This document shows positions 20,918 to 28,549 of a stretch of 28,552 bases of DNA, piece by piece (the stretch's first letter is position 1; each line of letters starts with the position of its first letter). Made by a program: the position numbers and the translations under genes. The stretch is from a virus, in IMG/VR virus record IMGVR_UViG_3300046011_006593, positions 1 to 28,552 of that record. One strand, written 5' to 3'. The notes beneath the pieces were generated by a model that saw only the letters and a program-made list of their open reading frames with translations, was not told the origin of the DNA and made no database searches.

Positions 20918-22283
20918 AACGAATGCTAGAGAAATCTCGACTTGCCTTTCTTGTAATACTTTCTACTTCAATGTTGCCAGAATCGTGGATATTTCTTTGT
21001 GCAGATTCTTCCAGATCATACAAACGCATCTTTGCTCGATCTACACCAATCAAAAATCTTTTGTAAGCAGACGGATCGTTATATCGATTCTTCAATTGCT
21101 TAACCATCAATTGACCCATCTTCTCCAGTTCTTCTGTACTAATAAGAGCAAACATAAAGTCAGCAGTTGCAGGCAATCCAAACGATTCAGACGTGTCGGT
21201 CAGTTCAACATCAGTGTTACCATAACCACCTCGAGTCGTTTGTGTTGCTGATACGATGGGCAGATTATACTCAACCGCAAGGCCTCGCAATTCTTCTGCA
21301 ATTGCCTTGACCATTGTGTAACTATTGACGTTTGAACTTGGCTTGAATCTTGCACTGGAACAAATGTTCAAGTAATCAATAAAAATAATATCAGGTTTGA
21401 AGTTACGCTTCAAACTAAGTTCATTCAACAGAGCCTTAAAATGTCCCACATGTGCTGATGCAGTTGGATATTCTTTGATGATGAGCTTGCCTTGGGTCTT
21501 TGTCAAAATCTTCTTGACACGATTTTCAAAAGTTTGTTTTGGAATGTCTTTCAATTCGTCGATTGGTGTATCCATAAGATTTGCATCGATACGTTCTGCA
21601 ATTCTTTCTTCTGCCATCTCTAACGTAATGTACAATACGTTCTTATTTTGTTGCAGACATGATGCTGCAACATGACACATAAACAACGACTTGCCCACAC
21701 CTGTTCCTGCAAGTGCAACGTTTAATGTCTTTCGAGGCAATCCATCCTTTGTGATTAAATTGAAATGATGCAAGTCAAAAGGAATTCGATCTTCTACACG
21801 ATTATAAAATTCATATCGGTTAAGAGCATCATCAATATAGTCATGACCAACAGATGTATCGAAGCACACCCCTAATGCTTCTTGCAACAGTGTCGGAATA
21901 CCATCCTTCGAATGAATTTTATCTCGACCATCAAGAATACTAATTGATGTTACGATTGCATTGTACACTGCTCGATCTTTGCAATACTTTTCTGTTTCAT
22001 TGACCACCCAGTCAATATTTGTTTCTTCCTTTACGAAGGAATCAACAATCGCCATAACTTCTGAAAAGGTATCTTCAGGAATGTCTTTATCATTATGAAA
22101 AGCAATTTGCAACGCTTCACGCGAGGGGAGCGTGTTGTAAGTGTTAATAAAATCTGAAATATGTTTATAAACTATCTTAGTGTTTACTTCACTGAAGTAT
22201 TCTTGTTTAAGAAAGGGAAATACCTTTCTCATGTACGCATCATTGTACATGAGATTGCTAAGGATAGTATTTTCTATTGTCAT
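20913..22283 (-). CDS. 41: Replicative DNA helicase, T4 gp41-like (DnaB family)
   Basis: A 456-residue protein (T4 gp41 is 475). The N-terminal helical domain covers 1-150. The RecA-like core has Walker A A192-GTGVG-K198-S199, then ITLEMAEERIAERI (motif H1a), Walker B IIFIDYLN and a sensor-type block PIVSATQTTRGGYG. The late C-terminal LMVKQLKNRYNDP is typical of DnaB-type arginine-finger/H4 regions. The hexamer unwinds the lagging-strand template and works with gp61. It overlaps the previous gene by ATGA, and its stop codon is part of a late promoter. Confidence 0.95.
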   Translation of the reverse strand: MTIENTILSNLMYNDAYMRKVFPFLKQEYFSEVNTKIVYKHISDFINTYNTLPSREALQIAFHNDKDIPEDTFSEVMAIVDSFVKEETNIDWVVNETEKYCKDRAVYNAIVTSISILDGRDKIHSKDGIPTLLQEALGVCFDTSVGHDYIDDALNRYEFYNRVEDRIPFDLHHFNLITKDGLPRKTLNVALAGTGVGKSLFMCHVAASCLQQNKNVLYITLEMAEERIAERIDANLMDTPIDELKDIPKQTFENRVKKILTKTQGKLIIKEYPTASAHVGHFKALLNELSLKRNFKPDIIFIDYLNICSSARFKPSSNVNSYTMVKAIAEELRGLAVEYNLPIVSATQTTRGGYGNTDVELTDTSESFGLPATADFMFALISTEELEKMGQLMVKQLKNRYNDPSAYKRFLIGVDRAKMRLYDLEESAQRNIHDSGNIEVESITRKASRDFSSIRL

Positions 22284-22555
22284 TTTTCCTCTTTATGCAA
22301 TTGAACAGCTTCTGCAATTATATCAGAAATAATCAATTGCATCAGTTCAAAAAATTCATTTGTTTTATAATCTTTTTCTAACAAACCTTCAGCCAAATTA
22401 ACCATATGATAATCGACTAACAGTTCTTCTGAATCCTTGTCTTTAAATTCAATGTTTTCGATTTGAATGACTGTATCTTTAAACTTCCCATCAGCAATTT
22501 CAATACCCCACTTCCCATCAACTGCCCACGGCAGGTACATTTCTTTAATTTGCAT
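22280..22555 (-). CDS. Small protein in the T4 gene 40 position
   Basis: A 91-residue acidic protein between uvsX and 41, exactly where T4 has gene 40. The ATG at 22555 is chosen for GGAG 7 bases upstream; an ATG at 22561 is too close to that SD. It starts MQIKEMYLPWAVDGKWGIEIADGKF and looks like a small beta domain followed by two helices. I see no detectable similarity to gp40 by eye, so only the position is shared. It overlaps the uvsX stop by 11 bases and the helicase start by ATGA. Confidence 0.75.
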   Translation of the reverse strand: MQIKEMYLPWAVDGKWGIEIADGKFKDTVIQIENIEFKDKDSEELLVDYHMVNLAEGLLEKDYKTNEFFELMQLIISDIIAEAVQLHKEEK

Positions 22556-23597
22556 TTCCATACTCCTCCTCAATGTCATGAGTAGACATATCCGACATAA
22601 TACTATTTGCTGATACGCGGTATTTGTTCTCAACAAAGTCGCTAAATTGTTTACTCGTTAGAATAGGCAACCAGAAGTCTTTATTGTTTGTATCGGCAAG
22701 GCGATATTTTTTATCTTCTCCTGCACGTGAATACCATCCGTTAGAAGGTTTTACTACAAATCCTCCGTCAAGTGCAACATCAAGCAATCCCGACCACTTA
22801 CTAATACCGCCTTCAAATGATACTTCAACAGGGAGTTTTGATTTCTCGCGCACGTAACGCGACTTTTCAACATTGATGATAAAGTTGTATCCTGTCAAAT
22901 CAGTGCCGTCTTTCTCTTGTTGACGACCAATGATAAAAATGTTATCAGCCGAATAGTAAACACCTGTACCTCCTGACACAACATCTTTCGGATACAACCC
23001 AATCTCTTTGTAAGTATGATTGACAACAACCATCGGAATATCCTTAATGGTAAGGTGAGGTGTAATCATTCTAAACAAAGATTTCATTTGTTTTGCGCGA
23101 CTCATATCCGCAACTGACTTGCCTTCAAGCGCATCTTCGACTTCTTTTTTCGAAGCAAGGTTACCTACAGAGTCAACAATAATGATGATATGGTCGCCCC
23201 GACCAATGTTGCTAAGCTGAGCCATAGCGTCATGTTTAAGCTGCTCAATGTCGGTGATGGGTGTGTGGACGACTCGATTAGTGTCAATACCAAAACTATC
23301 GAAATAAGATTGAGGACTACCGAACTCAGAATCGTAAAATAGAACAACACTATCATCGTACTTATCCAAATATGATTTTGCCAGCATGAGAGCAAATGCG
23401 GTTTTAAAATGTTTTGACGGGCCTGCAAAGACAGTCAATCCAGGAGTAAGGCCTCCCGTCAAACTACCCGACAAAGCTACGTTTAGAATAGGCACAGGTG
23501 TCTGAATCATATCTTTCTTATTGAAAAATTTTGATTCAGACAGAGTAGCAGTTTCTTTGATGGTGCTATTCTTTTTAAGTTTTTCTAGAAGTGACAT
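22545..23597 (-). CDS. uvsX: UvsX recombinase (RecA/Rad51 family)
   Basis: A 350-residue protein (T4 UvsX is 391). Walker A is G59-PSKHF-K65-T66, the phage form of GPxxxxKT/S; T4 has GPSKSFKS. Walker B is IIIIVDSVGNL, followed by MSRAKQMKSLFRMI (loop region) and VVVNHTYKE (sensor). It drives strand exchange in recombination-dependent replication and repair. It lies 9 bases after the polymerase stop with SD AAAGGAAACCT. Order 43-uvsX-40 position-41 is as in T4 (which has further genes between). Confidence 0.95.
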   Translation of the reverse strand: MSLLEKLKKNSTIKETATLSESKFFNKKDMIQTPVPILNVALSGSLTGGLTPGLTVFAGPSKHFKTAFALMLAKSYLDKYDDSVVLFYDSEFGSPQSYFDSFGIDTNRVVHTPITDIEQLKHDAMAQLSNIGRGDHIIIIVDSVGNLASKKEVEDALEGKSVADMSRAKQMKSLFRMITPHLTIKDIPMVVVNHTYKEIGLYPKDVVSGGTGVYYSADNIFIIGRQQEKDGTDLTGYNFIINVEKSRYVREKSKLPVEVSFEGGISKWSGLLDVALDGGFVVKPSNGWYSRAGEDKKYRLADTNNKDFWLPILTSKQFSDFVENKYRVSANSIMSDMSTHDIEEEYGNAN

Positions 23598-23606
23598 AGG
23601 TTTCCT

Positions 23607-26105
23607 TTAATCAAATAAACTTGCCAGGGATGCTTGTGGTTTTGCACTCCATCCCATACCTTCAATGATTGCATTAAGTGGTTCAATAAATGACTTCTCG
23701 AACATTGTATTATAGTCAACAAATTTTGTCAATCCCAATTCATCAGGCAACTGTCCAATGAAGGCAATGCAGTTCTCTGAGATAGGATTGGGTTCAACAA
23801 GGTATAGGAACTTGATCTTCTCGCCTTCTTGGATTAGTTCAAATTTCTTTTCAAGATTTTTCTTTTTAACATGAAAGTTATACAACAAACTTCCTCGCAC
23901 ATGCATCGGTGTTGCACTTTTGTAAATGTTGGCATTGTCTGAATATTTTGCCAAACCCTTTACACCTCGAGGAAAGGCAATCTCATGTGGTTTAAGAGTT
24001 TTGAATTTACTTTCTGTGTCATCGATGAATTTGTGTAGCTCCCCCTCTGTTGATGTGAGGGCAAGACGAACTGCTTCGCGCAAGGATTCACGAACAGGTT
24101 CTGGTGTTGATGACTTGACAATCTCTAATCCCATTACTTTTAGTTTAGGATCTTTATATCGCACACCTTCATTATCATAAACGTTTAGCGCATACCTTTT
24201 CTTAGCAACCCAGATCCCGCGGTCACTGATTGCCTCGCGCTTGAATATAATTTTCCTTTGGAATGCGTTTGTATAATCACCGATACCATCACATGCTTTG
24301 TTAATAACTTTAACAATCTTGTCTTCGCAAATTTTATCGAGGATCTCAATGATCTTGTCCTTCGGTTGCCCAGCATAGAATTTCCTTACAAGAGGATCAA
24401 GAGTAATATAACAGCTATCAGTGTCACTATAGAATGCATAATCAAACTTCTCAGTCCCACAAATTTTATTTAAGTATTCATTCAATGCAATTCCAACTCG
24501 TTGAATGATGTATTGTCCTGTAATTGTAATACCTTCAGCAATTCGATCATCGTAAAACCTAAAATATTCGTTACCCCATGCACCGAACAATGAATTCAAC
24601 TGAATCTTTCTTGCCATCTGAAAGTTGTTGAACTTAGAAATTTCTTTCTGATACTTTTTGTCTTTTGTTTCTTCGTATTGCTTTTGTGCTGCAATCATCA
24701 ACTTCTTATATCGTTGACGGTCATCAAATAACTTTTGAACGATCTCAGGAAACATGCCTTGACGATCTCGTTTGTAAAAGTATCCATTTGCTGCCATTGT
24801 TAGATCAACATCAACTGTCTCGTTTGAAATATCGAAAACATGATTGACCATACCTTCAATGGTTGTGTCATATGAATGGTTGGGAATCATTGTCTCAGGA
24901 GACATGTTGTATTGCATAATGATTGAAGGATACAGTGAAGTTGCATCAAAAGACACAACCCAATCATATTTGCCCGGGACAGGTTCTTTGACAAAGGCGC
25001 CAATGATTTGTCTGCCGCGGCGCGATTCGTCTCGTTGATGAACGATAACTTTCTTGTTCCACAAGTGATTGTAAATGATACAATCCCAAGTACGAACAGC
25101 CGAAAATACATCTGCATAGTTACACTTTGCATCATACGCCATCGTAATGATGAGTTCAACTAGTCGCATCTTATCTTCAAGCTGGTCGACCAGTTCGGTA
25201 TCGATTACGTTGTAATCAACAAACATTTGCCAGTCATTTGTGTAGAACTCTCGAAACGTATCGTAAGGATTCTCAAGTTTCTGTTTGCCTAGTTCAACCT
25301 TTGCGATATAGTCGAGTTTGTAGGACTCTTGTGCTGAATAGGTAAATTTTTTATACAAATCAATGTAATCAAGAATAGCAACACCAAGAATATCAAACGC
25401 AAGGATTTCCTTTCCTGCCCTCTCAAAGGATTTGTCATTAATCACATTCCATGGTGATAGACGGCGTGTCATCTCAACACCAAGGACCTTTTCCATTCGA
25501 CGAATAAGATAAGGAACGTCAAAGGTATCGATATTCCAACCCGTCAAAATATTTGGGTAATCCTTTTGCCAAAATAGCAAAAACTTACTCAATAGATCAT
25601 ACTCATCCTTGCACTTTGCATAGATGTGGTTGGGTTTGTTGCCCACATAATCACCACATCCGAATGTTATGATCTCTTTAGTGACTGAGTTTTGTATACT
25701 TATGAGAAGAACAGATTCGATGGGATTGTTTACATTCGGGAATCCGTGTTCTGAAGATGTCTCAATGTCGATTGAGTAGATACGAATATTGGAAATATCA
25801 AACTGTATTTCACCTGAGTAGTTTTCGGTGATATACTGATAGGCAAAATTCTTGTTGCCAAAAATCTCAAAATTTTCTACATCGCTGTATTTGCTAATGA
25901 ATTCTTTTGCGTCATTGATATCCGTGAACTGAATAGGTTCAAGGTTGTCACCAAAGACAGAAAGATATTCATCGTGCGATTTCTTTGACTTGACAAATAG
26001 TTTTGGTGCAAAAGGAATCTTTGCCTGTGTATGATACCCGTTATCTACACCTCGAAACAGAATACGATTACCATATTGAATAACACTTGTGTAGAATTTA
26101 GACAT
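23607..26105 (-). CDS. 43: Family B DNA polymerase with 3'-5' exonuclease, T4 gp43-like
   Basis: An 832-residue protein (T4 gp43 is 898). Exonuclease motifs: Exo I D113-I-E115, Exo II N191-IDTF-D196, Exo III Y298-NVI-D302. Polymerase motif A is D387-ATSLYPS, motif B is in ARKIQLNSLFGAWGN, and motif C is YSDTDS, with KKRYALNVYD after it. All catalytic acids are intact, so the enzyme should be active and proofreading. The SD AAGGA begins 4 bases after the CCA end of the CAU tRNA, so the mRNA is probably released by tRNA 3' processing. Confidence 0.97.
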   Translation of the reverse strand: MSKFYTSVIQYGNRILFRGVDNGYHTQAKIPFAPKLFVKSKKSHDEYLSVFGDNLEPIQFTDINDAKEFISKYSDVENFEIFGNKNFAYQYITENYSGEIQFDISNIRIYSIDIETSSEHGFPNVNNPIESVLLISIQNSVTKEIITFGCGDYVGNKPNHIYAKCKDEYDLLSKFLLFWQKDYPNILTGWNIDTFDVPYLIRRMEKVLGVEMTRRLSPWNVINDKSFERAGKEILAFDILGVAILDYIDLYKKFTYSAQESYKLDYIAKVELGKQKLENPYDTFREFYTNDWQMFVDYNVIDTELVDQLEDKMRLVELIITMAYDAKCNYADVFSAVRTWDCIIYNHLWNKKVIVHQRDESRRGRQIIGAFVKEPVPGKYDWVVSFDATSLYPSIIMQYNMSPETMIPNHSYDTTIEGMVNHVFDISNETVDVDLTMAANGYFYKRDRQGMFPEIVQKLFDDRQRYKKLMIAAQKQYEETKDKKYQKEISKFNNFQMARKIQLNSLFGAWGNEYFRFYDDRIAEGITITGQYIIQRVGIALNEYLNKICGTEKFDYAFYSDTDSCYITLDPLVRKFYAGQPKDKIIEILDKICEDKIVKVINKACDGIGDYTNAFQRKIIFKREAISDRGIWVAKKRYALNVYDNEGVRYKDPKLKVMGLEIVKSSTPEPVRESLREAVRLALTSTEGELHKFIDDTESKFKTLKPHEIAFPRGVKGLAKYSDNANIYKSATPMHVRGSLLYNFHVKKKNLEKKFELIQEGEKIKFLYLVEPNPISENCIAFIGQLPDELGLTKFVDYNTMFEKSFIEPLNAIIEGMGWSAKPQASLASLFD

Positions 26106-26118
26106 AGTATCCTTTTTA

Positions 26119-26195
26119 TGGTAGGCGCGGTTGGGTTCGAACCAACGACCAATGGATTATGAGTCCACTGCTCTGACCGACTGAGCTACACGCCC
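26119..26195 (-). tRNA. tRNA with CAU anticodon (elongator Met or Ile2)
   Basis: A 77-nt cloverleaf with encoded CCA. The acceptor GGGCGTG/CGCGCCT has a G-U first pair. The D arm is GCTC...GAGC, the anticodon stem GTGGA/TCCAT with loop CTCATAA, and the T arm GTTGG-TTCGAAC-CCAAC. It lacks the initiator C1:A72 mismatch and GGG:CCC stem. The variable/T region resembles Ile2 tRNAs, in which C34 becomes lysidine to read AUA, useful for an AT-rich phage. Met versus Ile2 cannot be settled by eye. Confidence 0.93.
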
Positions 26196-26253
26196 TTAAC
26201 TTGGTGCCAGTGACCGGACTCGAACCGGTACGCATTTGTGTGCGGCGGATTTT

Positions 26254-26468
26254 CTTACCACTATAGTTTTCACTACCTGCTCACGCAGTTTGTGGTCTGG
26301 ACTATACCTTCACCATTGCTCTCACTTATTGCTCTCACTTTAGGTGCCTGCCGTCTAGTCTCTACACCTTCCCTTTCGGGCTTGGCTCGGTATTAGCATT
26401 TTACAGCTTTCACCGAATTTGACAGGTTCTACTTCTACCGTTTCCAGTAGAGCACTCAAATTGTCTAT
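26254..26468 (-). ncRNA. Group I intron (IC3-like) in tRNA-Leu(UAA)
   Basis: A 215-nt intron. P1 is exon ACUU with guide GAGU (26457-26454), giving the U-G pair at the 5' splice site. P3 is CUGUC/GACGG and P4 is UCGGU/ACCGA, followed by GAGCCAAGCCC and the P6 hairpin CCC-GAAA-GGG. The P7 strands are in GTGTAGAGACTAGACGG (26367-26351) and AAGGTATAGTCC. P8 is CACC/GGUG. P9 is ACCAC/GUGGU with two tetraloop hairpins (GUGA, GAAA), and the terminal omega G is at 26254. The conserved blocks and splice position match cyanobacterial and plastid tRNA-Leu(UAA) introns. There is no room for a homing endonuclease. Self-splicing is expected but not shown. Confidence 0.93.
26315..26340. repeat. Exact 13-bp tandem duplication in the intron P8 loop
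   Basis: ATTGCTCTCACTT occurs twice head to tail (26315-26327 and 26328-26340). It lies between the two P8 strands CACC and GGUG. Confidence 0.95.
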
Positions 26469-26481
26469 AAGTCCGCTGGGT

Positions 26482-26610
26482 CTACCTATTCCCCCACACT
26501 GGCAAATCACGTAATACACCAATTATAATACCTGCCGCAGGAATTAACAACAAAGAAAGTGCAAAGAAAAAACTTAATGTGAGTAGCAGGTATATAATCT
26601 TTTTTATCAT
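26482..26610 (-). CDS. Possible 42-aa membrane peptide overlapping tRNA-Leu
   Basis: The frame codes for MIKKIIYLLLTLSFFFALSL and further hydrophobic residues to about 33, then a short polar tail that runs 22 bases into the tRNA-Leu 5' exon. The composition is that of a real membrane segment with a lysine anchor. There is no clear SD, and the tRNA promoter lies inside it. Coding is uncertain; the stretch may only carry the tRNA promoter. Confidence 0.35.
   Translation of the reverse strand: MIKKIIYLLLTLSFFFALSLLLIPAAGIIIGVLRDLPVWGNR
26522..26550 (-). promoter_or_regulatory. Probable sigma-70 promoter for tRNAs and polymerase
   Basis: TTGTTA (26550-26545), 17 bases, TATAAT (26527-26522). The -10 is perfect and the -35 matches 4 of 6. 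The predicted start is about 12 bases before the tRNA-Leu 5' end. The spacer contains the palindrome CCTGCGGCAGG. Confidence 0.6.
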
Positions 26611-26616
26611 GAAAGT

Positions 26617-26919
26617 TTAATAAGTGTCAATACCACTAGTGCGGTTTACTGAGTTGATGCCAATGCCCGAAGTGATTTTAGATGGGCAATCACCTCTGCT
26701 ACAAACATAACCTTGCACGCTATCAAGATGACACACAGCACATTTATTACGCCATGATGATACGGGTTTAATATCCTCAATAGACAAAGGTTTAATAGTT
26801 CGAATCATCCCGTCCTTATTCAGCTCAGACACAAGATAGTCAAAAAGAATTTTTCTAACATCATGTGCTTTACACCCTTCAATAATAGAAACAAGTTTTG
26901 CAATATCATCAATTGTCAT
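26617..26919 (-). CDS. Small Cys-rich hypothetical protein
   Basis: A 100-residue protein. The N-terminal half is helical (TIDDIAKLVSIIEGCKAHDV). Residues 60-80 hold C-AV-C-H and C-SRGD-C, which could form a zinc site, and the tail is Ser/Gly/Asn-rich. No family recognised. It overlaps the previous gene by ATGA with SD GAGGAAG. Part of the early-type run of small genes. Confidence 0.68.
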   Translation of the reverse strand: MTIDDIAKLVSIIEGCKAHDVRKILFDYLVSELNKDGMIRTIKPLSIEDIKPVSSWRNKCAVCHLDSVQGYVCSRGDCPSKITSGIGINSVNRTSGIDTY

Positions 26920-27377
26920 TTTTTATCTTCCTCTTTTGAATGTTCATCGCAAGCAGTATAGAACCAATATTTACCTCGAAATTTTCCTAAATTACCACAA
27001 GCCTCGCAGGTAATTGCACTCATCGCTTCAGCCATTCGAACCATGCCATCGATTGTTTCATCACCACCATCATAGTAGAACCGAAGTGTACTGTACTTCT
27101 CTTTAACTTGTGTTACCGTAACTTGTGGTATATATTCAAACACCATTTGTTGATCAATCTGACCCTCGGGGTCAGCTTCTTTGTTTCGCTCAATAATTCG
27201 TTTATTAAATTCTACACGGTAATCAATATATGATTGAATCTGGTAGCAGAGTGTATCGAGGAGAGGGATCCAGCCATCTCCACATTCAACACCAAACATA
27301 CAAAACGGTTCAAGCTCATGACCCTCCCGAACTTGAAAGATCAAAGGGTATTTTTGAATCAGTTCAGTCATTGTCAT
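26916..27377 (-). CDS. Conserved phage protein with CGDGW and zinc-type cysteines
   Basis: A 153-residue protein, ATG at 27377 (AAGGAG 7 bases upstream); an earlier start would overlap the previous gene by 86 bases. The block FGVECGDGWIPLLDTLCYQIQ, then VKEKYSTLRFYYDGG, then EAMSAITCEACGNLG...C-DEH make up a family I recall as widespread in tailed phages and prophages. CxxC plus a late Cys/His suggest one zinc. Function unknown. It overlaps the Trp-rich gene by 14 bases. Confidence 0.8.
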   Translation of the reverse strand: MTMTELIQKYPLIFQVREGHELEPFCMFGVECGDGWIPLLDTLCYQIQSYIDYRVEFNKRIIERNKEADPEGQIDQQMVFEYIPQVTVTQVKEKYSTLRFYYDGGDETIDGMVRMAEAMSAITCEACGNLGKFRGKYWFYTACDEHSKEEDKK

Positions 27378-27723
27378 ATTTTGGCTCCTTAATAGCAGGC
27401 TTTCTTCGCAGGAATTCTGAGAGTTTAATTGACCATTGCCAATAAACATGCCTCACACCAATCGTAATTCGCAGGTAAGGTAGAATAGCACCGACATAGA
27501 CTTCATTCGGTGCAATACCAGCATCAACACCGAGAGAAAAGTGTTCCATCGACCAAACATTAAATAGTAACCAATGAACACTCCAATTGTTTGAGTTCCA
27601 CTCATCACCTTCTCGATAGTGCCACCGAGGCACCAATGGGCATACATCATTACACCACCATTTATGCAGTGGATAATGTTCCCACCATTCTTTATCTCTA
27701 CAAGGTCTTTCTTCACTCATCAT
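27364..27723 (-). CDS. Trp-rich conserved phage hypothetical protein
   Basis: A 119-residue protein with about a dozen tryptophans. The N-terminal half is polar and Trp/His-rich (KEWWEHYPLHKWWCND). The core SVHWLLFNVWSMEHFSLGVDAG...LPYLRITIGVRHVYWQW looks like a small beta sheet. I recall similar short proteins with an HWLxFxVW motif from phages; function unknown. It starts by ATGA overlap, with GGAG 4 bases before the first of two adjacent ATGs. Confidence 0.72.
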   Translation of the reverse strand: MMSEERPCRDKEWWEHYPLHKWWCNDVCPLVPRWHYREGDEWNSNNWSVHWLLFNVWSMEHFSLGVDAGIAPNEVYVGAILPYLRITIGVRHVYWQWSIKLSEFLRRKPAIKEPKYDND

Positions 27724-28049
27724 GGTGCTCCATGTTGTTTCTTCAGATTTTTAATTTCTTGCTTGAGTTTATGATTTTCAAGTTTAACCCAACCTAAATC
27801 ATCCTGCATCTTTCGCATTTGTTCAGCAAAGTCACGATCAGCAGGTGTTAGGTTTTCTTCTGGTGTGATAATGAACTTACCTGCGTCCCAGTCAAATCCC
27901 ATACCAATGTGTTTAATCTTAACTGTAGGATGAGCACCTACAGTAGAGTATGGAAGTTTAATTTGAATTACAACTTCTGGATCTTCACGCATCATACGTT
28001 CTTCATTGTGATGAGCATTCACCAATCGGTGCAGTTCACTTAGTTTCAT
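27720..28049 (-). CDS. Conserved phage hypothetical protein
   Basis: A 109-residue protein. Residues 25-67 (PEVVIQIKLPYSTVGAHPTVKIKHIGMGFDWDAGKFIITPEENL) are a compact beta domain known to me from other phage early regions. Residues 75-105 form a charged coiled-coil-like helix. GGAGTAAATA precedes the ATG. It overlaps both neighbours, so it is in one operon. Function unknown. Confidence 0.75.
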   Translation of the reverse strand: MKLSELHRLVNAHHNEERMMREDPEVVIQIKLPYSTVGAHPTVKIKHIGMGFDWDAGKFIITPEENLTPADRDFAEQMRKMQDDLGWVKLENHKLKQEIKNLKKQHGAP

Positions 28050-28254
28050 TATTTACTCCAAAATGTTTAGCAATTCTCGCAGCAGCAGTATCAGCGCCAT
28101 AAATCATATCATCATTTACACCACGCGAATCAGCCACAGAATGGGCTTGTTCAATGCATTCTTGCACAATTAACATGGCGAACTTATCAGTATTCAAATG
28201 ATTGGTTTGATGATCCCAACATTGTTTTTCAAGTTCTCTCATTCGTTCGTTCAT
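28036..28254 (-). CDS. Small phage protein with KFAxLIVQEC motif
   Basis: A 72-residue protein, ATG at 28254 with GGGGAAAGCG upstream. The start MNERMRELEKQCW, the core DKFAMLIVQECIEQA and the end ARIAKHFGVN are typical of a very common small phage protein of unknown role. A related sequence lies at 28391-28549. ATGA overlap with the preceding membrane protein gene. Confidence 0.75.
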   Translation of the reverse strand: MNERMRELEKQCWDHQTNHLNTDKFAMLIVQECIEQAHSVADSRGVNDDMIYGADTAAARIAKHFGVNNETK

Positions 28255-28391
28255 CGCTTTCCCCAAAGAAATCGCAGAGTCAACCCATCAACAAAATTCC
28301 TCTTGAATCGTGTTTCGGGTGCCCAGACAACATAGCCAATGAGAATGCCTACGATCCAACCAACAAAAAACCAAACAGTAATTTCGTTCAT
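28251..28391 (-). CDS. 46-aa single-pass membrane protein
   Basis: The frame codes for 46 residues: one transmembrane helix (about 5-27, VWFFVGWIVGILIGYVVW) then a basic tail (ETRFKRNF). The start is one of two adjacent ATGs at 28394/28391, overlapping the upstream stop. GGAG lies 4 or 7 bases before. It ends in ATGA with the next gene. An inner-membrane location with the tail inside is expected; function unknown. Confidence 0.65.
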   Translation of the reverse strand: MNEITVWFFVGWIVGILIGYVVWAPETRFKRNFVDGLTLRFLWGKR

Positions 28392-28549
28392 CATTCAACT
28401 CCGAAATGTTCTTTGACTTTTTCAACACAGTCTCTACGGAACGCATCTTCGATCTGATTGCGATAGTCTTGGTATCCTGGGCTTAGATCTTCTACAATAT
28501 CAACACATTCCTGAACAATCAACTCGGCGAACTTTTCCGAAAAATAGTC
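28391..28549 (-). pseudogene. Fragment related to the KFAxLIVQEC protein, with an in-frame stop at the window edge
   Basis: The open frame gives SEKFAELIVQEC...VEKVKEHFGVE, clearly related to the gene at 28036-28254 and ending in a TGA that overlaps the next start. Upstream, codon 28552-28550 is TGA in the same frame, before any normal start for this family. One base gained or lost in the five-A run at 28540-28544 would restore an open frame into the conserved core. It may be a decayed copy, a frameshift error, or a gene using an unusual TTG start at 28522. Confidence 0.45.

Larger units (their letters stand above)
26202..26503 (-). tRNA. trnL: tRNA-Leu(UAA) interrupted by a group I intron
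   Basis: Exon 1 is 26503-26469 and exon 2 is 26253-26202. Joined, they give an 87-nt class II tRNA. The acceptor is GCCAGTG/CACTGGC, all seven pairs Watson-Crick. The D stem is GGG/CCC, the anticodon stem GCGGA/TCCGC with loop CTTAAAA (anticodon TAA), the long variable arm CGCA...TGCG, the T arm ACCGG-TTCGAGT-CCGGT, and CCA is encoded. The intron interrupts the anticodon between U34 and A35. Six bases separate it from the CAU tRNA. Codon UUA is frequent in AT-rich genes, so the tRNA should be useful once spliced. Confidence 0.95.

Noticed and set aside
26315-26340. Tandem repeat considered as CRISPR or an attachment site.
   Set aside because: It has only two abutting 13-bp copies without spacers, and lies within the intron P8 loop.
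26254-26468. Homing endonuclease within the tRNA intron.
   Set aside because: The 215 nt are filled by ribozyme core helices and contain no useful open frame.
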